The notes under the pieces are model-generated. The model made no database searches, was not told the DNA's origin, and saw only the letters and a list, made by a program, of their open reading frames with translations. A DNA stretch of 64,000 nucleotides from Xaviernesmea oryzae (lineage in GTDB: Bacteria > Pseudomonadota > Alphaproteobacteria > Rhizobiales > Rhizobiaceae). Each line of letters starts with the position of its first letter. Position 1 is the stretch's first letter. Positions 48,851-58,513 of the stretch are shown here, piece by piece. Made by a program: the position numbers and the translations under genes. The stretch covers positions 1-64,000 of the forward strand of contig NZ_FOAM01000023.1 of assembly GCF_900109605.1 (NCBI RefSeq), written 5' to 3'.

Positions 48851-50029
48851 ATGTCCATGCCGCCGCCCGGCGCTTCCGCGCCGGTTGACGAGATCCACTG
48901 GCCCTCGCTGATTGCCGCCATTTCCGCCATCACCGCGGTAGGCATCGCCATCGGGCTTGGCCTGCCGCTGCTGAGCATCATCATGGAAAAGCGCGGCATC
49001 TCCTCCACGATGATCGGGCTGAATTCGGCGATGGCCGGTATCGCCTCGATGATCGCCGCGCCGCTGACCACGGCTGCAGCGCACCGCTATGGCGTCGCGC
49101 GCACCATGCTGGTGGCCGTGGTCGTGGCCGCCATCTCGGCGCTCGGCTTCTACTATATCGAAAATTTCCTGCTCTGGTTCCCGCTCCGATTCGCCTTCCA
49201 CGGTGCCATCACGGTGCTGTTCGTGCTGTCGGAATTCTGGATCAACGTCACCGCACCCCCGGCGCGCCGGGGGCTGGTGCTCGGCATTTACGGCACGGTG
49301 CTCTCGCTCGGCTTTGCCATGGGGCCGCTGCTCTTTTCCTTCCTCGGCAGCGACGGCATCCTGCCTTTCGCCTTCGGCGCCGCCGTCATCCTCTGTGCCG
49401 CCATCCCGATCTTCCTTGCCCGGCGCGAAAGCCCGGTGCTCGACGAGAAGCCGGAGCTGCATTTCATGCGCTACGTCTTCCTGGTGCCGACGGCCACGGC
49501 CGCCGTCTTCGTCTTCGGCGCGGTGGAGGCCGGCGGCCTCTCGCTCTTCCCGATCTATGGCACGCGTGCCGGCTTCACCGAGCGGGAGGCCGCCCTGCTC
49601 CTCACCGTGATGGGCATCGGCAATGTCATCTTCCAGATTCCGCTCGGCATGCTCTCCGACCGGATGAAGGACCGCCGCAATCTCCTGACGCTGATGACGG
49701 TCATCGGGCTGATCGGCGCCTTGTGCCTGCCGATCCTGGAGGAAAGCTGGTGGCTGATGGCCGTCGTCCTGCTCTTCTGGGGCGGCTGCGTTTCCGGTCT
49801 CTATACGGTCGGCCTCGGCCATCTGGGATCGCGACTCACGGGGTCGGATCTGGCCGCTGCCAATGCCGCCTTCGTCTTCTCCTACGCCGTCGGCACGGTG
49901 GCTGGGCCTCAGGCCATCGGCGCTGCGATGGATGTCACCGGCAATCACGGCTTTGCCTGGGCGATCGCCGGCCTCTTTGGCCTCTATGTCCTGCTTTCCC
50001 TGGTCAGGATCGCCATCCGGCCAAAATAG
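48851..50029 (+). CDS. MFS transporter
   Basis: A 392-residue permease with about 12 hydrophobic helices in two halves. It shows the MFS A-type loop [12 protein letters not shown] between helices and a [15 protein letters not shown] start. Overall it resembles the bacterial YcaD/YfcJ-like drug or sugar efflux families. The substrate is unknown. It is probably expressed with the Nudix gene (10-base gap). Confidence 0.88.
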   Translation: MSMPPPGASAPVDEIHWPSLIAAISAITAVGIAIGLGLPLLSIIMEKRGISSTMIGLNSAMAGIASMIAAPLTTAAAHRYGVARTMLVAVVVAAISALGFYYIENFLLWFPLRFAFHGAITVLFVLSEFWINVTAPPARRGLVLGIYGTVLSLGFAMGPLLFSFLGSDGILPFAFGAAVILCAAIPIFLARRESPVLDEKPELHFMRYVFLVPTATAAVFVFGAVEAGGLSLFPIYGTRAGFTEREAALLLTVMGIGNVIFQIPLGMLSDRMKDRRNLLTLMTVIGLIGALCLPILEESWWLMAVVLLFWGGCVSGLYTVGLGHLGSRLTGSDLAAANAAFVFSYAVGTVAGPQAIGAAMDVTGNHGFAWAIAGLFGLYVLLSLVRIAIRPK

Positions 50030-50031
50030 AC

Positions 50032-50059
50032 TTGACTTTTCGGGCGCGATTTGTAGTTT
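50032..50059 (+). promoter_or_regulatory. Likely promoter of rpmG
   Basis: TTGACT (50032-50037), a 16-base spacer and TAGTTT (50054-50059) lie just after the MFS stop codon and 65 bases before the rpmG start. The -10 overlaps a perfect 8-bp inverted repeat. Confidence 0.45.
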
Positions 50060-50066
50060 CGCGCCC
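50042..50066 (+). terminator. Perfect 8-bp GC hairpin between the MFS gene and rpmG
   Basis: GGGCGCGA and TCGCGCCC with a 9-base loop. No U-tract follows. It may stop the MFS transcript or act in the rpmG 5' leader. Confidence 0.45.
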
Positions 50067-50123
50067 AGTTCGCCGGGGCTCGAGAGCGCGCCCTGGCTTT
50101 GTTTTTATCAAGGCAGGACGACC

Positions 50124-50291
50124 ATGGCGAAAGCTGCAAAAATCAAGATCAAGCTTCTGTCGACGGCCGACACGGGTTATTTCTACGTGACCTCGAAGAA
50201 CAGCCGCACGAAGACCGACAAGATGGTCAAGACGAAGTACGACCCGGTCGTGCGCAAGCACGTCGAGTTCAAGGAAACGAAGATCAAGTAA
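50124..50291 (+). CDS. rpmG: 50S ribosomal protein L33
   Basis: A 55-residue large-subunit protein: [19 protein letters not shown] start, then [14 protein letters not shown] and a C-terminal [11 protein letters not shown]. It lacks the CxxC pairs of the zinc-binding form, so it is the zinc-independent type. It is a single gene with its own promoter and terminator. Confidence 0.97.
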   Translation: MAKAAKIKIKLLSTADTGYFYVTSKNSRTKTDKMVKTKYDPVVRKHVEFKETKIK

Positions 50292-51462
50292 TCTTCTTTT
50301 CTGACATCGCAAGGCGCCGGGCCGGCAGCGGCCCAGGCGCCTTTTTTGTTGCCTGTATTTGGGCTCCGCCGCCGCGCGGGACGTGGTCCAGACCAACAGT
50401 CGCCTTCGCCTGCTCAAGGATCGACGAAACGAGCCTGTGCCGCTCCCCGGCGCCGCATTCAGACCGATGAGAAACCCGTGCGAGAGCACGGCATCGTCCT
50501 GCGCAGCAAGCCGTCCGCTCCCCTGACCGCGCCTGGTGAAGAACAACTCACACGAGAGCAACTGCCGATGATCAAGGCGGTCATCGCAGCCCCGCTTGCC
50601 CGGCCTCGCCGCAATCCGATAGCCAGAAACGAAAAACGCCACCTGCCCCTATGGAGCAAGCGGCGTTGAGATGGCGTCGGCTGATCGCAGTCGCGGCACG
50701 AGGAACCACTTCGCACGATCAGCCGACAACCCCACGACCCAGGAGATGCGGCGGACCTGAGCATCATGGGGTAATGAAACCCATGGCCGAAACCAGCTCG
50801 TTTCGACCTGTTCAGAATTGACCGATCAGGGAAAAAAAGCAACGAAATCTTAACGTTCGAAACAAGCAATGGCAGGTATGGTTAAAGCAAGCTTACTGCC
50901 CTGCTGGCCAAGAATGGAGACCGGCTGGCAAATTTTAACGAAAATCGGCCGTCCACAATCAGTACAGAATTGCGTGAAGAGATTGCGGTAGGCTCTCAGG
51001 CAAGTGCGACAAAGGCCTGAAATTGCACGATAAGTTTATGCACACGCAAGCATGGCGAGCATCGGGGCGCAATCCGCGCGAAAAAGCGCATGCTCGCCTG
51101 TCGGTAACCCGCAGCGTCTATCCCGTTGCGCAGCCAATCATCCAGAAGGCCTGTGGATAAAGAGCGGCTCAGCATCGTCTGCCGAGCGACCGTCACACAC
51201 GCTTGCCGCCCGAATCGAACTCAATCTAAAATTGCAGAAATTATTTCCTTATATTTCTATGGGCGCGATTTCTGACGATTTTCCAACAGCGAAGATGTGG
51301 GTGGCGGGGGAAAGGAGCGAAAAGCGTACCTGTTGGCAGAACCGCATCCCAGCTTTTCCGACGTGAGTCTGTTGGGCGCATCTGGTGCGGAAAGGACGCG
51401 CCCCGTGCTACCCAAGGCTCTCGCGGCTGGTATGCACAGGCCGCGCGCGTCTCATCTATGCC
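50292..51462. other. Long gene-free stretch between rpmG and pleD
   Basis: About 1.17 kb. After the rpmG terminator I can support no gene. Between 50820 and 51280 the sequence is unusually AT-rich for this genome (runs such as AAAATTGCAGAAATTATTT) and includes one perfect DnaA-box sequence, TGTGGATAA at 51152-51160. A regulatory RNA or regulator-binding region is possible but unsupported. Confidence 0.45.
50311..50347 (+). terminator. Intrinsic terminator of rpmG
   Basis: A stem of AAGGCGCC-GGGCC with GGCCC-GGCGCCTT and a run of six T residues, starting 20 bases after the stop codon. Confidence 0.9.
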
Positions 51463-52830
51463 TCAGGCCGCTTCGGACACCACCTGGTTGCGTCCGCGAT
51501 TCTTCGCCTCGTACAGCGCCGTGTCCGCCCGCTTCAGCATGGCCTCGGGCGTGTCGTCCGGACCATGCAGCACGGCAAGGCCCATGGAAGCGGTGATCGG
51601 CAGGCTGATACCCTCACGGCCGATGGTCACCGGCACGTCTTCAACGGCCCTGCGCAGCCGCTCGGCGATCTGAACAGCAGCAGGCATGGTCGTATCGGGG
51701 AGCACCAGCACGAACTCCTCCCCGCCATAGCGACAGGCGAGATCGGCTCCGCGCACGGCAGAGCGAATGCGCCGGGCAAATTCGCGGATGACATCGTCCC
51801 CGACATCATGGCCGTAAACGTCATTGACCGATTTGAAGCGGTCGATATCGGTGATGCACAGCGCCAGCGGCTGGCCGCGCTCAATCGCTCGGGCCATCAG
51901 ATTGCGCAGATGCGTATCGAGATAGCGCCGATTGTGCAGGCCTGTCAGGCCGTCGATCACGGCGAGCTCGATCGTCTCGCGCAGGCTTGCGCGCAGGCGG
52001 TCATTGCAATGCTTACGGCGGATCTGGCTGAGCGAGCGCGCCAGCAGCTCGTTGGGATCGACCGGCCGCATGAGATAATCGCTGACGCCGAGATCGAGGG
52101 CGCGCACGACCAGATCCTCGCTGCCCTGCTCGACGATCAGCAGAACGGGAATATAGCGCGTGCGCTCCAGCGAGCGCAGCTGGGAGCAGAGTCGCAGCGG
52201 ATCGTAATCCTCGAAATTGGCATTGACGATGATCAGGTCGAAACTGCGTTCGGCCGCCTCGAAAAGGGCCGCCTGCGGGTCCGACATGGCGATGATCTCG
52301 CCGATCGGCCTCAGCGCGCGCGACAGCCGTTCCTGCGAACTGGCGCGGGCATCCACCAGGAGGATGGAGCCTGGCTCGTCCGGGCGCTCATAGCGTTCAA
52401 GGTCATAGAGCCCGACGGAGCGGGCGGTTTCGGCGCGCAGGCGCAATTCGTCGCTGACGGCCTTCAGCCGCGCCAGGCTTTTGACCCGCGAAAGAAGCTG
52501 GAGGTCGTTGACCGGTTTGGTGAGAAAATCGTCGGCGCCTGCCTGAAGGCCGCGAACGCGGTCGGAGGGCTGGTCGAGCGCTGTGATCATCACCACGGGA
52601 ATATGGGCAGTGCGGCTGTTGGCCTTCAGCCGCTCGCAGACCTCGAACCCATCGATGCCAGGCATCATGACATCGAGCAGCACGATATCCACGGAGACCT
52701 TGTCGCAGATGGCCAGCGCCTCATAGCCGTCGGCCGCCGTCAGCACCTCGAAATATTCGGCCATCAGCCGCGCTTCCAGCAGCTTCACATTGGCGGGAAC
52801 GTCATCGACGACGAGAATTCGGGCGGTCAT
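51463..52830 (-). CDS. pleD: PleD-type response regulator diguanylate cyclase
   Basis: A 455-residue REC-REC-GGDEF protein that makes cyclic-di-GMP at a cell pole during the swarmer-to-stalked-like transition. REC1 (1-120) has acceptor Asp53 in DIVLLDVMMPG; the second REC-like domain (about 150-270) lacks a canonical acceptor and is the adaptor. The GGDEF domain has YGGEEF at 368-373, with an upstream RGAD (RxxD) inhibitory site. It is 99 bases downstream of divK on the same strand, the classical divK-pleD order. Confidence 0.97.
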   Translation of the reverse strand: MTARILVVDDVPANVKLLEARLMAEYFEVLTAADGYEALAICDKVSVDIVLLDVMMPGIDGFEVCERLKANSRTAHIPVVMITALDQPSDRVRGLQAGADDFLTKPVNDLQLLSRVKSLARLKAVSDELRLRAETARSVGLYDLERYERPDEPGSILLVDARASSQERLSRALRPIGEIIAMSDPQAALFEAAERSFDLIIVNANFEDYDPLRLCSQLRSLERTRYIPVLLIVEQGSEDLVVRALDLGVSDYLMRPVDPNELLARSLSQIRRKHCNDRLRASLRETIELAVIDGLTGLHNRRYLDTHLRNLMARAIERGQPLALCITDIDRFKSVNDVYGHDVGDDVIREFARRIRSAVRGADLACRYGGEEFVLVLPDTTMPAAVQIAERLRRAVEDVPVTIGREGISLPITASMGLAVLHGPDDTPEAMLKRADTALYEAKNRGRNQVVSEAA

Positions 52831-52929
52831 TCGGTCGGTTTCCTGTTTGGCACCGGAGGATCGGCCTTGGGGGCCGGTGCCTTGAAAGGCAGGACGATGC
52901 CAGCACGGCCGGCCAGCGTGGAAACGCCG

Positions 52930-53301
52930 TTAGGCATCGCCAAGATAGATGCGGATCGTCTCGAGGAATTTCGGCACCGAGATCGGTTTGGAGACATAGG
53001 CCTCGCAGCCGCCCTGGCGGATCCGCTCTTCATCGCCCTTCATCGCAAAGGCGGTGACCGCGATGACCGGGATCTTGTGCAGCTCGTCATCCTCCTTGAG
53101 CCAGCGGGTCACTTCGAGGCCGGAAACCTCCGGCAGCTGGATGTCCATCAGGATCAGATCCGGCTTGTGCTTGCGGGCCAGATCAAGCGCCTCCAGGCCG
53201 TTGCGCGTCTGGATCGTTCCGTAGCCGGATGCTTCGATCAGATCTCGAAAGAGCTTCATGTTCAGCTCGTTGTCTTCAACAATCATGACCTGCTTGGGCA
53301 T
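52930..53301 (-). CDS. divK: Single-domain response regulator DivK
   Basis: A 123-residue receiver with acceptor Asp53 ([13 protein letters not shown]) and the conserved Lys in YVSKPIS. DivK is phosphorylated by DivJ/PleC kinases and controls CtrA activity through DivL/CckA. The start is [17 protein letters not shown] at ATG 53301; the upstream frame to 53382 is not conserved. Confidence 0.97.
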   Translation of the reverse strand: MPKQVMIVEDNELNMKLFRDLIEASGYGTIQTRNGLEALDLARKHKPDLILMDIQLPEVSGLEVTRWLKEDDELHKIPVIAVTAFAMKGDEERIRQGGCEAYVSKPISVPKFLETIRIYLGDA

Positions 53302-53581
53302 GCGGCAAACCTCTTCACGGACGAGCCTCATCATGGGGCCGGAATAGAGACTTCGACCGGAAAGGCCGCCTTGCGGCGCCATCCGGCCGGCGAATGGGCG
53401 GGCAAGGCCTCATGCCCCGCCACGCTGGCTGTCACTCCAGCAAGGCCGCAGCACCGGGAAAGATCAATCCTTCGGGGATCGCCACCGGCTCAATCAGCTT
53501 GCACGAGCGGGCCGCAAAGGGTTAAACCTCATCGACCGTTGCAAACCTTAGGCCGCTTTGGCTGAATATTGGGTAAATTCC

Positions 53582-53896
53582 GTGCGTCCGCCGTTCACCC
53601 GTTCGCCTTCCCGCATTCCGGCCGTCGATGCCGAGACCATTGCCGTCACCGCGCTGGGCTGGATCGCCGCCGAGCCGGAGCAGATCTCACGCTTTCTGGC
53701 GCTGACCGGCGCCGATGTCTCGGACCTGCGCGCGGCTGCGGCCGAACCGGGCTTTCTCGCCGGCGTCCTCGATTTCGTGATGAGCCATGAGCCGACGCTG
53801 ATGGACTTCTGCGCTGCCAGCGAGCTCGCCCCAGACGCCGTGGCCGCCGCCTGGCAGAAGCTTGCCGGCCGCTTTCTCGATTCCGGTCAGGCGTAA
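53582..53896 (+). CDS. DUF3572-domain protein
   Basis: A 104-residue, helical, acidic cytoplasmic protein. The pattern AETIAVTALGWIAAEPEQISRFLALTG and VLDFVMSHEPTLMDFC is the alphaproteobacterial DUF3572 family. Function unknown. Translation probably begins at GTG 53582 (VRPPFTRSP), as no ATG lies before the conserved part; TTG 53558 is open upstream. It is divergent from divK and 5 bases before the HAD-like gene, forming a small operon. Confidence 0.85.
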   Translation: MRPPFTRSPSRIPAVDAETIAVTALGWIAAEPEQISRFLALTGADVSDLRAAAAEPGFLAGVLDFVMSHEPTLMDFCAASELAPDAVAAAWQKLAGRFLDSGQA

Positions 53897-53901
53897 CGAC
53901 G

Positions 53902-54570
53902 ATGACGATGGCCGATGACACCCTGGAATTCGATCCGGTCTGTCTGGATCACGTCCGCCTGGGGGCCAGGCCGCTAGCCGTCTTCGACATTGACGACGTG
54001 GTCCTGCAGTTCCTCGTGCCGTTCGAAGCCTATCTGACCAGCCTTGGCCTGCGGCTGATACCGCGTTCCTTCCGCCTGCATGGCAATATTCTGGCATCGG
54101 CCACCGAAGAAGCATTGCCGGATGACGAAGTCAGCGCGCTGATCCTCAGTTTTTTCGAAGCACAGGAGCGGTGGCAGACGCCGTTTGCGGAAGCGGTCGA
54201 GGTGCTGCACGATCTCGCGCGCACGGCTGATGTCGTGTTCCTCACGGCCATGCCGCCTGTCTACGCCATCCAGCGGCGCCGGCTTTTGGACCGGCTGCAG
54301 CTCGATTTTCCGCTGATCGCCACCGAAAGCCCAAAGGGCCCGGTGGTCGCCCGGCTCCATGGCGGGCGACCCCTGCCCGTGGCCTTCGTCGATGACATGG
54401 TGCGCAATCTCTCCTCGGTCGGCACCCATGTGCCCGATTGCCTGCTTCTGCACATGATGCCGGAATCGGAAATGCACCGCCATGCGCCCCAGGCCGAGGG
54501 ACTGGCTTTGCGTGCGCGTGACTGGCGCGAGGCCGAGCGCATCCTCGCGGCGCACTTCCTCGTCGACTGA
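53902..54570 (+). CDS. HAD-like phosphatase family protein
   Basis: A 222-residue protein with haloacid-dehalogenase-fold motifs: AVFDIDDVV (DxD at about residues 29-31) as motif I, FLTAMP as motif II (Thr), a Lys in ESPKGPVV as motif III, and VAFVDDMVRN as motif IV (DD). It may therefore be a phosphohydrolase, but I cannot name a substrate. It follows the DUF3572 gene closely; a functional link is only suggested. Confidence 0.75.
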   Translation: MTMADDTLEFDPVCLDHVRLGARPLAVFDIDDVVLQFLVPFEAYLTSLGLRLIPRSFRLHGNILASATEEALPDDEVSALILSFFEAQERWQTPFAEAVEVLHDLARTADVVFLTAMPPVYAIQRRRLLDRLQLDFPLIATESPKGPVVARLHGGRPLPVAFVDDMVRNLSSVGTHVPDCLLLHMMPESEMHRHAPQAEGLALRARDWREAERILAAHFLVD

Positions 54571-54709
54571 GCACTGGCACCCCCGTCACTTGCCCCGCCT
54601 TTGATCAAGCCGACCCTGTGGAGGAGCCGGCCGCGTCCGTGCGCATGGCTTGCGGCGGCCAGCGGCCGGTTCTATGGTGGCTTCGTTCAACTTATGTTCC
54701 GTTTCGCCG

Positions 54710-55996
54710 ATGAGCAGCGCCTCTCCTTCCGCCCCCGGCTTCTGCCGGGACTGCCTGCGCGAACACAGATCGACGCAGCGCCGCTGCGTGGCCTGCGGCA
54801 GCCCCAGGCTGGTGCGACATGACGAACTCTATGCGCTCTCCATCGCCCATATCGATTGCGACGCCTTTTATGCCTCGATCGAGAAGCGCGACAATCCTGA
54901 ACTGGCCGACAAGCCGCTGATCATCGGCGGCGGCAAGCGCGGCGTGGTCTCCACCGCCTGCTATATCGCCCGCATCCACGGCGTGCGCTCGGCCATGCCG
55001 ATGTTCAAGGCGCTGGAAGCCTGCCCACAGGCTGTGGTCATTAAACCGAATATGGAAAAATATGTCAGCGTCGGCCGACAGGTCCGGGCGATGATGCAGG
55101 ATCTGACGCCGCTGGTGCAGCCGCTGTCGATCGATGAGGCCTTCCTCGACATGGGCGGCACCGAGACGCTGCATCGCGCGCCGCCCGCTCAGGTGCTTGC
55201 CCGCTTTGCTGCGCGCATCGAGGCCGAAATCGGCATCACCGTGTCGGTTGGCCTCTCTTACTGCAAGTTCCTGGCCAAGGTCGCCTCCGACCTGCAGAAG
55301 CCGCGCGGCTTTTCCGTCATCGGCCGGGCGGAGGCTTTGACCTTCCTCAAGGACAGGCCTGTCACCACCATCTGGGGCGTAGGGAAAGCCTTTGCTGCTT
55401 CGCTGGCCGCCGATGGCATTCACACCATCGGTCAGTTGCAGGAGATGGAGGAAGGAGACCTGATGCGCCGCCATGGCACCATGGGCCAGCGCCTCTTCCG
55501 CCTCTCGCGCGGCATCGACGAGCGGCCCGTCGAGCCGGAAAGCATCGCCAAGAGCGTTTCGGCGGAAACCACCTTCAACGACGATCTGAGCAGACCTGAA
55601 GAACTGACCGCGCATCTGCGTGCACTGAGCGAAAAGGTGGCCGACCGGCTGCGCAAGAGCGAGCATGCCGGACAGACCGTCGTCTTGAAGCTGAAGACCG
55701 CCGATTTCAAGCTGCGCACACGCAACCGCCGGCTGGAGAGCCCGACGCGGCTGGCCGACCGGATCTTCCGCACGGGAATGGAGCTTCTGGACCGCGAGGC
55801 CGACGGAACGCGCTTCCGGCTGATCGGCATCGGCGTCAGCGATCTTTCCGATCCTGCGCTTGCCGATCCACCGGACCTCGTGGACACCGGCGCCACACGC
55901 CGCGCGGCGGCCGAGGACGCCATGAACCGCCTGCGCGACAAATTCGGCCGCGCGAGCATCGAAACCGGCTACACGTTCGGGCGGAAGAGGCGGTAA
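54710..55996 (+). CDS. dinB: DNA polymerase IV with zinc-ribbon-like N-terminus
   Basis: Y-family translesion polymerase of 428 residues. An extra N-terminal segment has paired Cys motifs CRDC (about 12-15) and CVAC (26-29), suggesting a zinc ribbon. Then come the catalytic acidic residues in [12 protein letters not shown] (about 47-58) and [11 protein letters not shown] (about 140), the palm/finger [17 protein letters not shown], and the little-finger region to the end. I chose ATG 54710. It is expected to be SOS-induced, but I see no clear LexA box. This N-terminal extension is a known rhizobial variant as far as I recall. Confidence 0.92.
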   Translation: MSSASPSAPGFCRDCLREHRSTQRRCVACGSPRLVRHDELYALSIAHIDCDAFYASIEKRDNPELADKPLIIGGGKRGVVSTACYIARIHGVRSAMPMFKALEACPQAVVIKPNMEKYVSVGRQVRAMMQDLTPLVQPLSIDEAFLDMGGTETLHRAPPAQVLARFAARIEAEIGITVSVGLSYCKFLAKVASDLQKPRGFSVIGRAEALTFLKDRPVTTIWGVGKAFAASLAADGIHTIGQLQEMEEGDLMRRHGTMGQRLFRLSRGIDERPVEPESIAKSVSAETTFNDDLSRPEELTAHLRALSEKVADRLRKSEHAGQTVVLKLKTADFKLRTRNRRLESPTRLADRIFRTGMELLDREADGTRFRLIGIGVSDLSDPALADPPDLVDTGATRRAAAEDAMNRLRDKFGRASIETGYTFGRKRR

Positions 55997-56341
55997 GGTC
56001 TGGTTGACTGCCGGCTGTCTCATCCATCGTCTGAGGCGCTGCCCTGATCTGCCGCACGGCGCTCAGCATGGCGCGACGCTCGCGCCCTGGAGCGGAAATG
56101 AGATCGCGGCAGGCGTGCTCACACGGAACTCCAATCCTGCCGTAAGCCCAGCAGAGGATATGGAGCACTTTCCACAGAAATCGGCGTCAAGATGCCAGCA
56201 TCGGCCCTGATGGGTAAGCGTTTCGTTAGGTTTAATACGGCAGGCTGGAAGACGGCGTGCAGGTGTCCGTTGAAGGACTAGTCGCTGCTTTGCTCAATCT
56301 TCTCCTCGGCTTCTGAAAGCCGACCTCGGCCATGATGGCCG
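55997..56341. other. Intergenic region dinB-L,D-transpeptidase
   Basis: About 345 bases with no credible gene, hairpin or repeat that I can support. Confidence 0.4.
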
Positions 56342-57727
56342 ATGCCCAGCCGGACGTGTTTCATGGTTCTGCGTCATGTCTTGAGATCGGGCTTTGTTAC
56401 AGCCCTGGTGCTTCTCTCCACCACGGCGCTGGCGGCCGATGCGAAGCCGCCCTTGCAGATCGTCGTCTCGCGCGACAGCCAGTCGCTCACCGTTTATGAC
56501 GGCGACAAGGTGGTGGCGACATCGCGCGTATCGACCGGCAAGCGTGGGCATGCAACGCCGACCGGCATCTTCTCGATCCTGGAGAAGCGGCGCTATCACG
56601 AAAGCAACATCTATTCCGATGCGCCCATGCCCTTTATGCAGCGGCTGACCTGGTCGGGCATTGCACTGCACGGCTCCGGCCATGTGCCACGCACCCCCGC
56701 CTCGCATGGCTGCGTGCGCCTGCCCAGCCAATTTGCCCGTGATCTCTTTGCCATGACGCGAGGTGGGCTTCATGTGATCATCGCCGACGACGCGCCGGTG
56801 CCGCAGCGGGTGGACAATCCCGCACTGTTCCATCCGCCGGTGGCGCTGCTGTCGGACGTACCGCTTCGCCCTGCAGTTTCGCAGGCCTCGGCAGCCATGC
56901 AGGGGCCAAGCCTGCCGGACACGCCGGAAGGCCAGACGGTGAAGCTCGCCATGAGCGATGCCGCGCCGGCCGCCGCCGCGATGACGCCGGACCCCCAGCC
57001 CCTGCCCCCAGCCCCTCCGGCGCCGGGCAGCGAGGCACCGGCAAGCCTCTCCAAGGACCAGGCGACAGGCTCCGGCACAGCGGCTCTCGCTGCCACCAAT
57101 TCGCCCATTCGCATCCTGATCACCCGCCGAAGCCAGCGCGAGACGGTGATGAGCGCGCAGGAAGCGCTAAATGCGCTCGGCTATGATGCCGGCCTTGCCG
57201 ATGGCCAGCTCGGCACGCGAACCATTGCCGCCATCCAAGCCTTCCGCACGGCTGAAAACCTGCCGGCACCAGGCCGCTCATCCTCCGGCCCGCTGAGCGA
57301 GGACATTCTCTCCACCCTCTATGCCAAGGCCAACCGGACGCCGCCCCCGGCAGGGCACCTGCTGGTGCGCCGCGATTTCAAGCCGTTGATCGAAGCGGAG
57401 ATCGGCATCCGGGCGCCCGAACAAGCGCTAGGCACCCATTTCCTGCAATATCACGCGGCCGACAAGACGGAGCCGCAGGCCGGCTGGACGGGAATGAGCC
57501 TTGCGGACAACCTGCCCAAGCCGATGCTCAAGCGTCTGGGCATTACCGATCCGACACCGCCGCTGTCACTCGATGCGGTGCTCGACCGGCTGGAGATCCC
57601 CGAAGCGCTCAACACGACCATCAGCGCTCTGATCACGGACGGCGCCTCGCTGTCGATCAGCGACCGGGCGATGAGCGCGGAGACAGGCCAGGGGACGGAT
57701 TTCGTGACGCTGACGCAGCCGGGTTGA
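56342..57727 (+). CDS. L,D-transpeptidase (YkuD) with peptidoglycan-binding-like domain
   Basis: A 461-residue exported enzyme that makes 3-3 cross-links or anchors proteins in peptidoglycan. The signal peptide covers about 1-32 (ending ALAA), the YkuD catalytic domain about 36-140 with SHGCVRLP (catalytic Cys124, His122), then a long Ala/Pro linker (about 190-255), a peptidoglycan-binding-like region at about 270-330 (EALNALGYDAGLADGQLGT), and an uncharacterised C-terminal part. It is probably monocistronic; ATG 56363 is an alternative start. Confidence 0.88.
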   Translation: MPSRTCFMVLRHVLRSGFVTALVLLSTTALAADAKPPLQIVVSRDSQSLTVYDGDKVVATSRVSTGKRGHATPTGIFSILEKRRYHESNIYSDAPMPFMQRLTWSGIALHGSGHVPRTPASHGCVRLPSQFARDLFAMTRGGLHVIIADDAPVPQRVDNPALFHPPVALLSDVPLRPAVSQASAAMQGPSLPDTPEGQTVKLAMSDAAPAAAAMTPDPQPLPPAPPAPGSEAPASLSKDQATGSGTAALAATNSPIRILITRRSQRETVMSAQEALNALGYDAGLADGQLGTRTIAAIQAFRTAENLPAPGRSSSGPLSEDILSTLYAKANRTPPPAGHLLVRRDFKPLIEAEIGIRAPEQALGTHFLQYHAADKTEPQAGWTGMSLADNLPKPMLKRLGITDPTPPLSLDAVLDRLEIPEALNTTISALITDGASLSISDRAMSAETGQGTDFVTLTQPG

Positions 57728-57735
57728 GAACAGCA

Positions 57736-57754
57736 GGCAAAGGTCTTGCCTTTT
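57736..57754 (+). terminator. Weak terminator after the L,D-transpeptidase gene
   Basis: A 5-bp stem GGCAA/TTGCC with a 5-base loop, followed by TTTT, 9 bases after the stop codon. Confidence 0.5.
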
Positions 57755-57780
57755 AGGCCGTTCTTCAGCGATGTTGGTTT

Positions 57781-58488
57781 ATGGAGAAGGTGTCGGGATC
57801 ATTACCAAGTGCTATAAGCGAAGCTCTTGCTGGCTTGCCTGAATGGCTATTGGAGAGACCTGGAAAGGTCTTTTACTCTGGCAAGTCCGCCTTCGTGAAT
57901 GCAAAGCGTTCCTCGCTTTACATTCTCGGTCTGAACCCAGGCGGAAGCCCCGTGTCCGAATCGGAGGAAACGGTCGGCCGATCATTGACCAGTTTTTATG
58001 AACGCGAGGACGATTGGTCGTCTTATACTGAATCCTGGAAAAGTAAGCCTCCCGGACAATATGGGATGCAACCGCGCGTGCAGCATCTTCTGAAAGCACT
58101 CGGCCGATCCCCGACCTCAACGCCTTCAAGCAATGTCGTCTTCGTTCGCACGGCGCGAGCCAAAGATCTTCAAGAGGAAAAAAGGGCGCTGCTCGACGCG
58201 TGTTGGCCTGTCCATGAGGCGGTCATTACAAGCCTGCAGGTAAAAGTCATTATTTGCTTTGGCGCGGAAGCCGGCGCATGGGTACGGCAAAAGCTCGGGG
58301 CAAGAAAGACCGATGCCTTCGACTCGTTTCGCGAGACGTACGACAAGCGCAACTGGCTGAGCCAGTCATATCGGGCACCAGACGGACGGATCATCGTTCA
58401 GGTTTCCCATCCGTCCATTGCTGACTGGACGGCGCCTCACGCAGACCCCTCAGACCTAGTCCGCCGCGCGATCGAAGCAGCTAGCTAG
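57781..58488 (+). CDS. Uracil-DNA-glycosylase-fold family protein (orphan)
   Basis: A 235-residue cytoplasmic protein. The N-terminal strand LYILGLNPGG (about 47-55) and the C-terminal VSHPSIADW (about 207-215) match motif 1 and motif 2 positions of the UDG/Mug superfamily, with SNVVFVRTARAK and VKVIICFGAEAGAWV between. The motif-1 catalytic Asp/Asn is replaced by the NPG context seen in Mug-type members. It may act on modified bases or be a divergent non-enzymatic relative. Its codons are visibly more AT-rich than the flanking core genes, suggesting acquisition. Start ATG 57781. Confidence 0.7.
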   Translation: MEKVSGSLPSAISEALAGLPEWLLERPGKVFYSGKSAFVNAKRSSLYILGLNPGGSPVSESEETVGRSLTSFYEREDDWSSYTESWKSKPPGQYGMQPRVQHLLKALGRSPTSTPSSNVVFVRTARAKDLQEEKRALLDACWPVHEAVITSLQVKVIICFGAEAGAWVRQKLGARKTDAFDSFRETYDKRNWLSQSYRAPDGRIIVQVSHPSIADWTAPHADPSDLVRRAIEAAS

Positions 58489-58513
58489 GCGCAAGGCCCT
58501 CCGATCTTCATCG

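Noticed and set aside
51152-51160. Perfect DnaA-box sequence as part of a replication origin
   Set aside because: A single box, with no cluster, no AT-rich unwinding element of known type and no origin-linked genes nearby.
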